From NCBI RefSeq assembly GCF_020443705.1, contig NZ_JAIZZK010000015.1, positions 1 to 64,000 of the forward strand: a DNA stretch of 64,000 nucleotides. The letters run 5' to 3'. Below are positions 9,032 through 17,580 of this stretch, piece by piece. Below the pieces are notes generated by a model, which was not told the origin of the DNA, searched no databases, and saw only the letters and a list, made by a program, of their open reading frames with translations. A program made the position numbers and the translations under genes. Positions within the stretch are counted from its first letter, which is position 1. The number at the start of each line of letters is the position of its first letter. The DNA is from Clostridium algoriphilum (lineage in GTDB: Bacteria > Bacillota > Clostridia > Clostridiales > Clostridiaceae).

Positions 9032-9358
9032 ATGATTAAAGTTTTAAAATACAATAGTGAAGCTATAATTAATGTATTTATAGCTGATTCTTTTTCTAAA
9101 AGGCTGTTTGGGTATATGTTTAGAAAGGAACCTCATCATGATGCTATTCTGTTAAAACCCTGTGATAGCATCCATACATTTTTTATGAAATTTAACATTG
9201 ATGTTTTGTTTCTGAATGAGCACATGCAGATTATTAAAAAAATAGAAAGTTTAAGACCAGGACAAGTTGTTACTAAGGTAAGGGGAGCTAAGATAGTCAT
9301 AGAATCTAAAGAAGGTGTATTTAATAATATTAAAGAAGGACATAGACTTGATATATAA
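9032..9358 (+). CDS. DUF192 family protein at the end of the Tad operon
   Basis: The 108-residue protein matches the DUF192 pattern: SKRLFGYMFRKE near residue 23, then I-H-T-F-F-M-K-F-N-I-D-V-L-F-L and E-S-L-R-P-G-Q-V. DUF192 proteins are small beta-barrels of unknown function, often secreted; this one has no signal peptide. GAGGTGAT is placed 5 bases before the ATG and only 10 bases separate it from tadC, so it is translated from the Tad transcript. The role in pilus biogenesis is unknown. Confidence 0.8.
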   Translation: MIKVLKYNSEAIINVFIADSFSKRLFGYMFRKEPHHDAILLKPCDSIHTFFMKFNIDVLFLNEHMQIIKKIESLRPGQVVTKVRGAKIVIESKEGVFNNIKEGHRLDI

Positions 9359-9610
9359 AGGTAAATTGTAAGCTATAAGTATATTTTAAAAGTATTTAAT
9401 ATGATAGACACAATTCTATTGTTCAAAAAATTTGCTTGAAAGCAAAAACCAACATGAGCAGAAATAAAGAATTAAGTAAAATCAGAAATTAAGAACCTAT
9501 GTGAAAGAGCTCTAATCCTCCACGGAAGATTGTTTTATGAATTATTTTGCTAGATTAGCTAAAACACCTATATAAATTAAATAAAACTCTATCTACAAAT
9601 TAACCTTATT

Positions 9611-9656
9611 CCCATACATTACATTCTAAACTTGCTTGAAAATGTTGATGTATGGG
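9611..9656 (+). terminator. possible terminator downstream of the Tad operon
   Basis: Nine-base arms CCCATACAT (9611-9619) and ATGTATGGG (9648-9656) are followed by ATTTTTATTT. The loop is long (28 bases) and the hairpin lies 250 bases after the last operon gene. The stretch 9359-9610 holds no gene that I can see. Confidence 0.35.
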
Positions 9657-9732
9657 ATTTTTATTTATCTTTAAAAAAGTTAAATATATTACTACTTATA
9701 TATAAGATATTTTGCAAGGATATCTTTATTAA

Positions 9733-10356
9733 TTACTTCCATTTTCTTTTTAATTTAAAAAGTTCCTGAAGATATCCCCATACGGAAACTGGCGACATAA
9801 TCATCTGATAACATAATACGAATATTATAAGTCCTAATAAATTTTTTCTAACTCTCAAATTTAAATTCTTAAACACATGCTCTTGATATTTATAAAGTAT
9901 GCCATAACTTATAAAGGTTAATGGAGGAACCAGTAATGTCATAGGACCTACTATCCAATATACACCAAACAAAGCCAAGAGTAGGCCTTGAAGCCAACAA
10001 AATGTATAGACAAAATCAAGGTATATCAAATTTACACTTGTCAAATACTTAATATAGATTTTAGGTTGTTTCCATGGTTGTATTTTTTTTAACGCCTCAA
10101 TCATGCCTCTTGCCCATTTTGAACGTTGGCTTGAAAAAGAATATAATTTGGTGGGAACATCAGTAAAGGCTTCTTAGAATTTATTATTTAATGTTTGTTG
10201 TTGCTCTTGGCTTAATGTATTTATATCTATAGCAGTATAAATAAGTTGCAGAATAATACCTGGAATTATATAAATAAGCATAGGGCACCATTACAGTGGC
10301 ACATAAGAGTTGATGTATGTTATAAGATTTTTTGAATGATCTTTTGCTAACTTCAC
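9733..10356 (-). pseudogene. family-2 glycosyltransferase (PgaC/IcaA-like) with catalytic domain deleted
   Basis: Reading one minus-strand frame from a GTG at 10356 (ribosome binding site GAGGTGAG just upstream) gives an N-terminal membrane segment (MLIYIIPGIILQLIYTAI), an in-frame TAA after about 21 codons and a second at about 10179. It then reads EAFTDVPTKLYSFSSQRSKWARGMIEALKK and three C-terminal helices ending SVWGYLQELFKLKRKW. The last part is the C-terminal membrane region of processive polysaccharide synthases of the PgaC/IcaA type, including the R-x-x-W-A-R-G motif. The roughly 250-residue catalytic domain with its Asp motifs is missing, so the gene is dead. The ATG at 10104 merely reopens the frame. 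Confidence 0.75.
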
Positions 10357-10546
10357 AGTAGCTCCCTCACCTCTTTAATATATAGTTTTATTTGATAAGT
10401 TGGTATATTATTTTCTTTTGCAAAACAAACTATCTTTTCTTTATTTTTTTTTTCAATGGTAGAGTTAGTTCAATTTTAAAAAAGGATGTTTCTAGTTAAG
10501 TAATAAAAACCTTTACAGAAGAATAATATTGTTGAGAGGTGAAAAA

Positions 10547-10936
10547 ATGATAATTGACAATGAAAGAGAATTTGATACTGCTAGAGATGAATTAATTTGG
10601 ACTAAAATTATTAGTATTTTCCCGTTAGCTACAAATAACACTAAAAGTACACATTTAGTAAAATATTATAAAACGGAATGTGATAATGAATATTATATAT
10701 TTGAGTACATTGTAGCTGACAATAATGATTGTTTTGTAAATGATTATAATGGGTATCAATGGAGTGAAATGATAAAACAAATCAATTTTTCAGACCATTG
10801 TTTCATCTATTCTCAGAGCATTGTTGATAAGAATTATTTTGGATTAGTTATAATGGGAAGCTCACTTAAGATGTATACACAAGATTACAAAAATGAACAA
10901 GAAACAAGAATATATGAGTTAGAGCATCGCAAATGA
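10547..10936 (+). CDS. unrecognised 129-residue cytoplasmic protein
   Basis: I do not recognise a family. The protein is acidic and aromatic-rich with no membrane segment or signal peptide. It begins MIIDNEREFDTARDELIWTKI and has a central stretch of alternating strands (NEYYIFEYIVADNNDCFVNDYNGYQW). A TTG at 10529 is in frame, but GAGAGGTG is correctly spaced for the ATG at 10547. It is followed by a good terminator and stands alone in accessory DNA, so it is probably a real single-gene unit of unknown role. Confidence 0.65.
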   Translation: MIIDNEREFDTARDELIWTKIISIFPLATNNTKSTHLVKYYKTECDNEYYIFEYIVADNNDCFVNDYNGYQWSEMIKQINFSDHCFIYSQSIVDKNYFGLVIMGSSLKMYTQDYKNEQETRIYELEHRK

Positions 10937-11000
10937 TGTTTTCTCTTTGTAAAAATAGTAAATTATAAAATGGTTTTTAATTTAAATTAAATACTTTTTA

Positions 11001-11027
11001 AAGGCTACCAATCAATTTGGTAGCCTT
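11001..11027 (+). terminator. rho-independent terminator
   Basis: AAGGCTACCA and TTGGTAGCCTT pair around a short AT loop and are followed by ATTTATT. It lies 65 bases after the orphan gene ending at 10936. Confidence 0.8.
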
Positions 11028-11841
11028 ATTTATTAAATTGAATGTAGCATTTTGGGCTGTAGCCCCTTTTATTTAAGTAGTTACTGGTAAAATAATAATA
11101 ATCCACAAATCGTAAAAGATGGACCAAGAATTTATACTATTATAATGCTTTTGTATATAACATTCTCAATATTACTTGTCCACCACATATTAACAATTCA
11201 GGGATGGCTTATCAACCATGAATCAATGAACCTTGGACTGCAAATAAAAGGTAAATCTAATAAGGATCCTAAATGAAAAGTAGATATCCGATTGTAATAC
11301 AGGTGAATTGGCAATTCAATTCCGGGGTTCAAATTCATTTTTCTCCCCAATACCAAAGACTTCATGCAGATTCTAAGGAATCTTATATTGTTTTATAATG
11401 TGAACTTGTGAAATATAAGGATATTTTACTCTTATATGTAAAATAAAAAGGAGAACAATAGATCGGAGTAGAAATATGGTAGTGTGGTATTTTAGAAGTA
11501 TTTATATATTATATCTACAATTAGAAGTTGGAAAAATGAATATTTAATTGATAAGTGTAAGGAATGTAAGAGATATTATAAAATCATATTTTATAAAAAT
11601 TCCTCTCTGCTAAAGAATAAAGGAGAGATGTGGAACTTTTTTAAAAACCCCATCAAACCTTTATTTATCAGCATTATTTATCTTTAACACTGTTGACGTA
11701 TAAGCAGGAGTAGATTAAAATTATTGTTGATTAAGGGAACTAGAATCATACGCACTATTTTATAGAATGTTAAGTATAAATATAGAAATATCAACGGGCT
11801 GAGATATGGTATGTAGGTTAAATACTAAAGTTGAGTTTTAT
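11028..11841. other. gene-poor stretch with a coding relic
   Basis: No intact gene is seen. From 11496 to 11687 one plus frame stays open for 63 codons (IRSWKNEYLIDKCKECKRYY...) without a start signal. Its SWKN-x-YLID-x-C core recurs at 24444-24506, so both look like remnants of the same unknown small zinc-ribbon-like protein (C-x-x-C visible here). A short segment around 11310-11335 (GGGGTTCAAATTC) resembles a tRNA T-arm but no cloverleaf can be drawn. Confidence 0.3.
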
Positions 11842-12287
11842 GGTGGCAATGCCACCCGTTTGCCACCGTTACACAAAATATTATTAGATACAATTAGTTA
11901 ATATAAAAGCATTGATTAAAAGATACATAAAATTCAATGATGTGGTGTAAATTCCGACCATTTTCCACCGGTCCATAAAATATGATTAGATATAATTAAA
12001 TAATTTTAGTGCTTAAAAATTATTTTATACCTCATATATGGTATTATATCAATGCTCACAGAGTGTTATAAAATATATATAGATAAGATAAAATACAAAG
12101 TATAGACACACCCCTCATATTGAGACGATTGTAGATATAGTCAAGGTAAATCAATAGGCTCAAGGGTTTAGATGTTTGAAACTTAATCAGATTACGAATT
12201 CTTCCGACTGTTACTCAAGTTCGTCGGAAACAAGTATATAAACTTTGAATTGTCCATTTGCCACCGTAAATTACCTTATGGTGGCAA
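11842..12287. repeat. palindrome-ended dispersed repeat, copy A (MITE-like)
   Basis: The left end has GGTGGCAATGCCACC (11842-11856) followed by TTTGCCACCGTTAC. The right end is the inverted repeat TTGCCACCGTAA / TTATGGTGGCAA (12258-12287). Inside are a diverged second left-end motif (about 11960), a conserved block (ACCCCTCATATTGAGAC, about 12110) and a 7-bp hairpin TTCCGAC / GTCGGAA (12202-12229). The same ordered blocks occur at 22856 and 32017 and, in part, at 13464 and 33602. No transposase is inside, so it would be non-autonomous. Confidence 0.7.
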
Positions 12288-12537
12288 TTTTATTATGTCG
12301 AAGACGATTTTGAATATCTTTTCAAATAGTTTTATAATGAAATTGGTGCGATCTAACCTTCTACATTTAAAAACTATCCCAACAATTTATTTAAAGGAAA
12401 ACTTTACCTCTTATCACAAACGTAAGAGGCGGCGTAATATTGTAAGGAAGGTATTAATATGAGACTTATAGAAACACATATTAAATTTTGTATTCAAGCC
12501 ATATTATTCCCCTCGGAGAGCGCATCTTTAAGCAGTA

Positions 12538-12557
12538 AAGTATAATATGTTATACTT
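12538..12557. promoter_or_regulatory. perfect palindrome, likely operator
   Basis: AAGTATAA and TTATACTT form perfect 8-bp arms around TATG, 25 bases before the start of a small orphan gene. The size and symmetry fit a dimeric repressor site; the small downstream protein could be autoregulated, which is inference. Confidence 0.45.
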
Positions 12558-12582
12558 TAAGTAAAGTATGGAGGGATTAAAT

Positions 12583-12768
12583 ATGAAATATTCAACAATA
12601 CCCAAAATAATTAGCATCCCATTATTAAAGTTAGATGGAGAAAATAATTTATCAAATAATGAATATAAAATACATAAAGAACTTATAAAAAAAGTAATTA
12701 ATGGAGAATTAACTACTAAACAAATAAGAGAAGTATTAAATAAAAAACAAAAATATAAGAAAAATTGA
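12583..12768 (+). CDS. unrecognised 61-residue basic protein
   Basis: The protein is small and lysine-rich (begins MKYSTIPKIISIPLLKL, ends NKKQKYKKN). The C-terminal half (YKIHKELIKKVINGELTTKQIREVLNKK) reads as two short helices, loosely like SHOCT-type or helix-turn-helix segments, but I cannot assign a family. The in-frame ATG at 12568 lies upstream of the ribosome binding site GGAGGG, so 12583 is the start. A perfect palindrome at 12538-12557 sits where an operator would be. No partner gene follows. Confidence 0.5.
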   Translation: MKYSTIPKIISIPLLKLDGENNLSNNEYKIHKELIKKVINGELTTKQIREVLNKKQKYKKN

Positions 12769-13102
12769 ACTATTTAGTGCAAAAATTTAAGCTCAGTGAG
12801 GTTAAAGGAATGCAGACATAGGAGCCACCAAGCGCTCAAACTTGATATATCAGGCTCTACAGTGATGTAAAACCTGTTATTTTTTTTATTTTAACACTCT
12901 TTTAACACATAAGTTTCAGATAGGTTTAGAATGTTATAACACGTTATGCCCTTGCAAGGTTAATATTAATAAGGTACAGCATAAAGGTATAATTTGTTGT
13001 TGGTAAATCATTGAAAATTTAAAATATAAACTAGAAGATTAGAGCTATTATATACTGCAAAGCAAAGGTTAATAAAATCCGATAAAGTGCTTACAAAAAC
13101 TA

Positions 13103-13261
13103 AAACAGATCTTTATTGTATAACCAATCCTTAAAAAATACCCCTAGATATTCTTTATTATTAGATATACCATTATCAAGTTCGGTTAGAACCGATTTTA
13201 TTTTAGCATCAAGTTCTTTAACATTTGCAGCATATATATCTTGCAAGTCATTTTTGAGAAT
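13103..13261 (-). pseudogene. relic of an unidentified coding sequence
   Basis: The minus strand is open for 53 codons (NDLQDIYAANVKELDAKIKSVL... ending KDWLYNKDLF) and reads like a helical, amphipathic protein end. The same frame continues upstream past a TAA as LIDLESE, so a stop seems to have interrupted a longer gene. It resembles the coiled C-terminal region of recombinases only in general character; no family is assigned. Confidence 0.3.
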
Positions 13262-13463
13262 TTACTCTGATTCAAGGTCTATTAAGGTGTACTATCAGTA
13301 TAAATGTAACTATTTTTATCTGTAATAATTTTAATTATAATATTTCCTCTGTGATTATATTGGTAATTATTAGCACTCTTACTCATTACACTAATAGTAA
13401 ATTTGGTTCTCTTCAGATATATAAACAATCCATTTTACTAAAGAAATTTTACTATAATTACAG

Positions 13464-13663
13464 TGGTTTATATCTTATAGATGATTTTAAATCAATGCTT
13501 TCAGGATATTATAAAATATATTTAGATAAGCTAAAATACGAGGTATAAACAAACCACTCATATTGAGACGATAGTTAATTTAACCAAGTGATATCAACAG
13601 ATTTATCGAATTTATAAACTTTAAATTGTCCATTTGCCACCGTAAATTATTTTATGGTGGCAA
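13464..13663. repeat. dispersed palindromic repeat, copy B (left end missing)
   Basis: It shares with the other copies the block that would encode LYLIDDFKSML.GYYKIYLDKL, then CCACTCATATTGAGAC, and the right-end inverted repeat TTGCCACCGTAA / TTATGGTGGCAA (13634-13663). The left GGTGGCAATGCCACC end and the TTCCGAC hairpin are absent. Confidence 0.6.
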
Positions 13664-13972
13664 TTTTATTATGTCCAAGACGATTTTCATTAAAAAAATT
13701 GCATTAATTGATGGCATAAGAATTGTTCTATTGGTACTTGTAATGTATAAAATATAATAAATTTTTAATTAATATGATTTGTAGATAAGGCGTTTGTTTA
13801 GAGTATACCGTAGACGAACGCGAACTAATAGCCTTCAAAGTGGCATTATATGGTGGTGTTTTTATAAAACTCTAATTAATTTATAACTATATTTATAGAA
13901 TGGCGAGCTCCTTTTCTTTGAGAATAGGATTTCGTTTAAAGATTGTCATATTTTATTTCAAAGGAGATTAGC

Positions 13973-14587
13973 ATGAGCATTAGAGAAAAAAATAAAAAAT
14001 ATTATCGGGATAAAATTCTAGCGACTTCAAAAGAGGTTTTCACATCCCAAGGTTTTGAAAACACCACAATTGAACAAATTGCCGAAAAAGCCGGAATTGG
14101 CATTGGTACTGCCTATAATTACTTTAAGTCTAAAGAAGAATTATTTATTCTTTCAATGGCTGAAGACGTAGCAACCAATATAGAAGATAGTTTGGAAGAT
14201 TTTGAATATACAGAAAGCGATGTATCTGAAATTGTTGCCGAAGCCATATTGAAACATATCAGAAAAATGAATTGGATCAATAAAAAAATCTGGAAAGTAG
14301 CTTTCTCAATTATTCTTGGTAGTATGAAATCAGACAAAATGCCTATCAAAGAAGTATTGAGAGCAGACTTCAAAACAATGGATAAAATTAGGGATTTAAT
14401 CAATCAACTTAAAGTAAAAAATTTACTTACCACTGAATTTGATACAACTACTGCCATAGATTTAATTTTTGGTGCTTTATTTTTACAAATGTCAATGTAT
14501 GTATATACCGATGATTCAACCTTTGAACAAACTTGCGAAAGGATCAAGACTGACATCCGATTTGTTTTCGATGGAAAAGAACTATAG
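13973..14587 (+). CDS. TetR/AcrR family transcriptional regulator
   Basis: This is a DNA-binding repressor with the classic N-terminal helix-turn-helix (residues 9-55: ILATSKEVFTSQGFENTTIEQIAEKAGIGIGTAYNYFKSKEEL) and a ligand-binding C-terminal domain of unique sequence. AAGGAG lies just before the ATG at 13973; an upstream in-frame TTG at 13943 has no such site. It precedes an ABC transporter by 38 bases in the same direction, so it probably controls that transporter in response to the exported compound. Length (204 residues) is normal. Confidence 0.92.
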   Translation: MSIREKNKKYYRDKILATSKEVFTSQGFENTTIEQIAEKAGIGIGTAYNYFKSKEELFILSMAEDVATNIEDSLEDFEYTESDVSEIVAEAILKHIRKMNWINKKIWKVAFSIILGSMKSDKMPIKEVLRADFKTMDKIRDLINQLKVKNLLTTEFDTTTAIDLIFGALFLQMSMYVYTDDSTFEQTCERIKTDIRFVFDGKEL

Positions 14588-14625
14588 CTTGGAGTGATTT
14601 TCAAAAGAAGGAGTGGGGATATAAA

Positions 14626-15324
14626 ATGTTTATTGAAATAAAAAATGTAAACAAGTCTTATAATACCGGGAAGATATCTTTAGATGCATTAAAAAATGTA
14701 AACTTAACAATGAATGAAGGACAAATTGGTGTAATACTTGGTCCTTCAGGTTCGGGTAAATCTACTCTACTAAATATAATCGGTGGAATAGACCATATAG
14801 ACAGCGGAAATGTTATTGTTGATGGAGTGGATATTGTTAAGTTAAATGATAACAAACTTACTCAATACAGGAGAAATTCAGTTGGGTTTATATTTCAATT
14901 TTATAATCTGGTGCCAAATCTTACAGTTTATGAAAATGTAGAAGTGGCTGCCAACATAAGTAAAGATCCTATTAATATAGATGAAGTTTTAAATTCAGTT
15001 GGCATGAGTGAATATAAGCATAGGTTTCCAAGAGAATTAAGCGGTGGTCAACAGCAAAGAGTGTCTATTGCAAGAGCAATAGTTAAAAAACCTAAGCTCT
15101 TATTATGTGATGAACCTACTGGTGCATTGGATTATAATGCAGCTAAGGAAATTTTAAAACTAATTACACAAGTAAATAAGGAATTCGCTACTACAGTAAT
15201 TATTATAACCCATAATACCGCAATTAGTGGAATAGCTAATAGAATAATAAAGCTTAGAAGTGGTGAAATAAGTGAAAATGAAGTTAATGAAAATGTATTA
15301 TCAGCTGAAGGGATTGAATGGTAA
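14626..15324 (+). CDS. ABC transporter ATP-binding protein (MacB/LolD type)
   Basis: Walker A GPSGSGKST (39-47), Q-loop (FQFYNLVPNLTVYENV), signature LSGGQQQR (137-144) and Walker B LLLCDEPTGALD are all intact. The Y-N-L-V-P-N-L-T region and length of 232 residues place it in the family that pairs with FtsX-type permeases in antimicrobial-peptide export or sensing. AAGGAG precedes the ATG. Its end overlaps the permease start by a few bases, so the two are translationally coupled. Confidence 0.93.
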   Translation: MFIEIKNVNKSYNTGKISLDALKNVNLTMNEGQIGVILGPSGSGKSTLLNIIGGIDHIDSGNVIVDGVDIVKLNDNKLTQYRRNSVGFIFQFYNLVPNLTVYENVEVAANISKDPINIDEVLNSVGMSEYKHRFPRELSGGQQQRVSIARAIVKKPKLLLCDEPTGALDYNAAKEILKLITQVNKEFATTVIIITHNTAISGIANRIIKLRSGEISENEVNENVLSAEGIEW

Positions 15325-17552
15325 TGGTTATAAATAAAATGATTAAAAGAACTATATTCCAATACAAGTCTCAATATATAGGTTCAATAATTTTAATAAT
15401 AATTAGTTGCATGATTTATAGCTCTTTTAACATAGCTATGACAGATGTACAGGATAATCTTAATACATTCAGGATTAATAATAAATTGGAAGATGCAAGT
15501 TTTATAATACAAAATCCAATAACAAATATAAATGAACTGGAGAAAAAGTATGATTTGACATTAGAAGAAAGGAAATCAATAGATTATATTAATGAAGATA
15601 AATCAGTACTAAGAATATTGGCAAGCACGGATAAAATAGATAAATATGCAGTTATAAGTGGTAAGCCTATTATAGGAGAAAATGAAATATTAATAGATAA
15701 AGCATATGCTAGTGCTCATTCATTAGCTATTAATACTGAGTTAAACATTAATAACACTGCTTTTAAAATAGTTGGTTATATGAGTACACCGGATTATGTT
15801 TATCCTTTAAAGTCTGAAAGTGATATGCTGAAAAATCCCAAAAACTTTGGAGTAGCAGTGCTATCTAAAAAAGATATTAATAAAATTTGTAAGGGTCTTA
15901 CATTCTATAGTGTTAAATTCAACAAAAATAATATAAGTGAATTTAAAAGTGATTTAAGTCTTGATAATATACTAATTCAATGGATAAATAAAAAAGATAA
16001 TAACCGAATTTCTTTTATAGATGGGGATATGAAGGGAGGAGTTATGATTGGCAAAGTAATGCCCATTGCTATTTTTATCCTAACTTGCATACTTATATCT
16101 GTTGTGCTATCAAGGTTACTTAAAAGAGAATATTTGGTGATAGGAACTTTATATGCTATAGGAAATACAAAAAAAGAGTTAGTAAAGCATTATCTTAAAT
16201 ACCCGATAGTAATTTCATTAATAGGAAGTGTCACAGGGACAGCAATAGGCAGTTTACTTGTAAAACCATTGCTCTCTACAGTTGCGAAATATTACAATCT
16301 CCTTTTAGTAATTGTTAATTCCGATATTAAATATACAATTTTAAGCCTCATACTTCCATTTATATTTTTAATTCCAGTAACTTACCTTGTAATAAACAAA
16401 GCTCTTAAATTATCACCTTTACAGCTAATGAGAGGCGGAAATAATAAAACAAAAGTAAACTTTATTGAAAGAAAGCTTAATGTAGATAGGTTTAATTTCA
16501 ATACAAAGTTTAAAATAAGAGAGTTATGCAGAAGTTTACCTAGAGCAGTTCTCATGATTTTAGGTGTAACCTTTGCCTCTATGCTACTTTTAATTGGTTT
16601 TGCAACAAAGGACTCAATGGATTATATGGTAACTAATAGTTATTCAGATATTTATAAGTATAATTATGAATACACCTTTAATGCACTTCAAGTCGGAGAA
16701 GTGGACACGGGTGAGAGGAGATCCTTATCAAGTTTTACTAGCAAAATAAATAATAAGGATGAAGATTTCATTATTTATGGAGTGGAAAAAGATTCAAAAC
16801 TAATTAATTTAGTAGATAAAAATAATGATGTCATAGGATTCGACAAGGTCATCATAACTAAATCCATGAGTGATAGATATGATATAAAAGTAGGTCAAAG
16901 TATAAAGGTAAAAAACAAATTGAATTCAAAGGAATTTATCGTAAAAGTAGGTGAGATTGCAAAGGTCTACACTGGAAATATAATATATATGCCACTAAGT
17001 GAATTCAATAAGTCAAATGGATATCCGGAAAATAGTTATTTACAAATAGACTCTGCTGATAAATTAAATATTCAGGCGGATAAGCTTATATCTGAGGTAA
17101 GTAAGCAAGATATAATTGATGGGTATAATACAATGCTTATGCCTATGAAATACATGATTGGTGGAATTGCAGTTATGGCATTTATTATCGGTCTTATAGT
17201 GATTTACGTAGTGACCTCACTTGTAATCGAGGAGAATAAAGCCAATATCTCTATGTTTAAAATTTTGGGGTATAAAAAGAAAGAGATTTATTCTTTAATA
17301 CTCAGTAGCAATATCATACTTGTCATATTTGGATATATAATATCAATACCTTTAATAATAATGTCAGTAGCAAGTCTTTTTAACGTAATGACAAAGGACA
17401 TGAATATAACTATTCCCTCTAAATTGAATATTAGTAGTATCCTTATTAGTTTTGTGATTATTATTATAACCTATGAAATATCTAAGTCTTTAAATAAGAG
17501 TAAGGTAATGAAGATATCTATGGCAGATAGCTTAAAGGAAAAGAGAGAGTAA
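15318..17552 (+). CDS. ABC transporter permease with FtsX domains
   Basis: This is a 744-residue membrane protein. A first helix (about 20-40) precedes a large extracytoplasmic domain (45-240); then come three helices of a first FtsX domain (about 245-360), a cytoplasmic link, another helix (410-430), a second extracytoplasmic domain, and a second FtsX triplet (about 610-735). This arrangement is that of MacB-like/BceB-like exporters or of lipoprotein-handling permeases. The start codon lies inside the last codons of the ATPase gene. The substrate cannot be told; with the TetR gene upstream, drug or peptide efflux is plausible. Confidence 0.9.
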   Translation: MVMVINKMIKRTIFQYKSQYIGSIILIIISCMIYSSFNIAMTDVQDNLNTFRINNKLEDASFIIQNPITNINELEKKYDLTLEERKSIDYINEDKSVLRILASTDKIDKYAVISGKPIIGENEILIDKAYASAHSLAINTELNINNTAFKIVGYMSTPDYVYPLKSESDMLKNPKNFGVAVLSKKDINKICKGLTFYSVKFNKNNISEFKSDLSLDNILIQWINKKDNNRISFIDGDMKGGVMIGKVMPIAIFILTCILISVVLSRLLKREYLVIGTLYAIGNTKKELVKHYLKYPIVISLIGSVTGTAIGSLLVKPLLSTVAKYYNLLLVIVNSDIKYTILSLILPFIFLIPVTYLVINKALKLSPLQLMRGGNNKTKVNFIERKLNVDRFNFNTKFKIRELCRSLPRAVLMILGVTFASMLLLIGFATKDSMDYMVTNSYSDIYKYNYEYTFNALQVGEVDTGERRSLSSFTSKINNKDEDFIIYGVEKDSKLINLVDKNNDVIGFDKVIITKSMSDRYDIKVGQSIKVKNKLNSKEFIVKVGEIAKVYTGNIIYMPLSEFNKSNGYPENSYLQIDSADKLNIQADKLISEVSKQDIIDGYNTMLMPMKYMIGGIAVMAFIIGLIVIYVVTSLVIEENKANISMFKILGYKKKEIYSLILSSNIILVIFGYIISIPLIIMSVASLFNVMTKDMNITIPSKLNISSILISFVIIIITYEISKSLNKSKVMKISMADSLKEKRE

Positions 17553-17580
17553 CTTATAAAAGAAAAAAGAGGTAAATGTA

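Noticed and set aside
11285-11350. tRNA-like T-arm segment GGGGTTCAAATTC
   Set aside because: No acceptor, D or anticodon arms can be folded around it and no CCA end is present; it is at best a scar.
12250-12462. 70-codon plus-strand ORF over the right end of repeat copy A
   Set aside because: It starts inside the palindrome, has no ribosome binding site and resembles nothing.
13116-13325. 69-codon plus-strand ORF
   Set aside because: It is antisense to a more protein-like minus-strand frame (13103-13261) and lacks a ribosome binding site.
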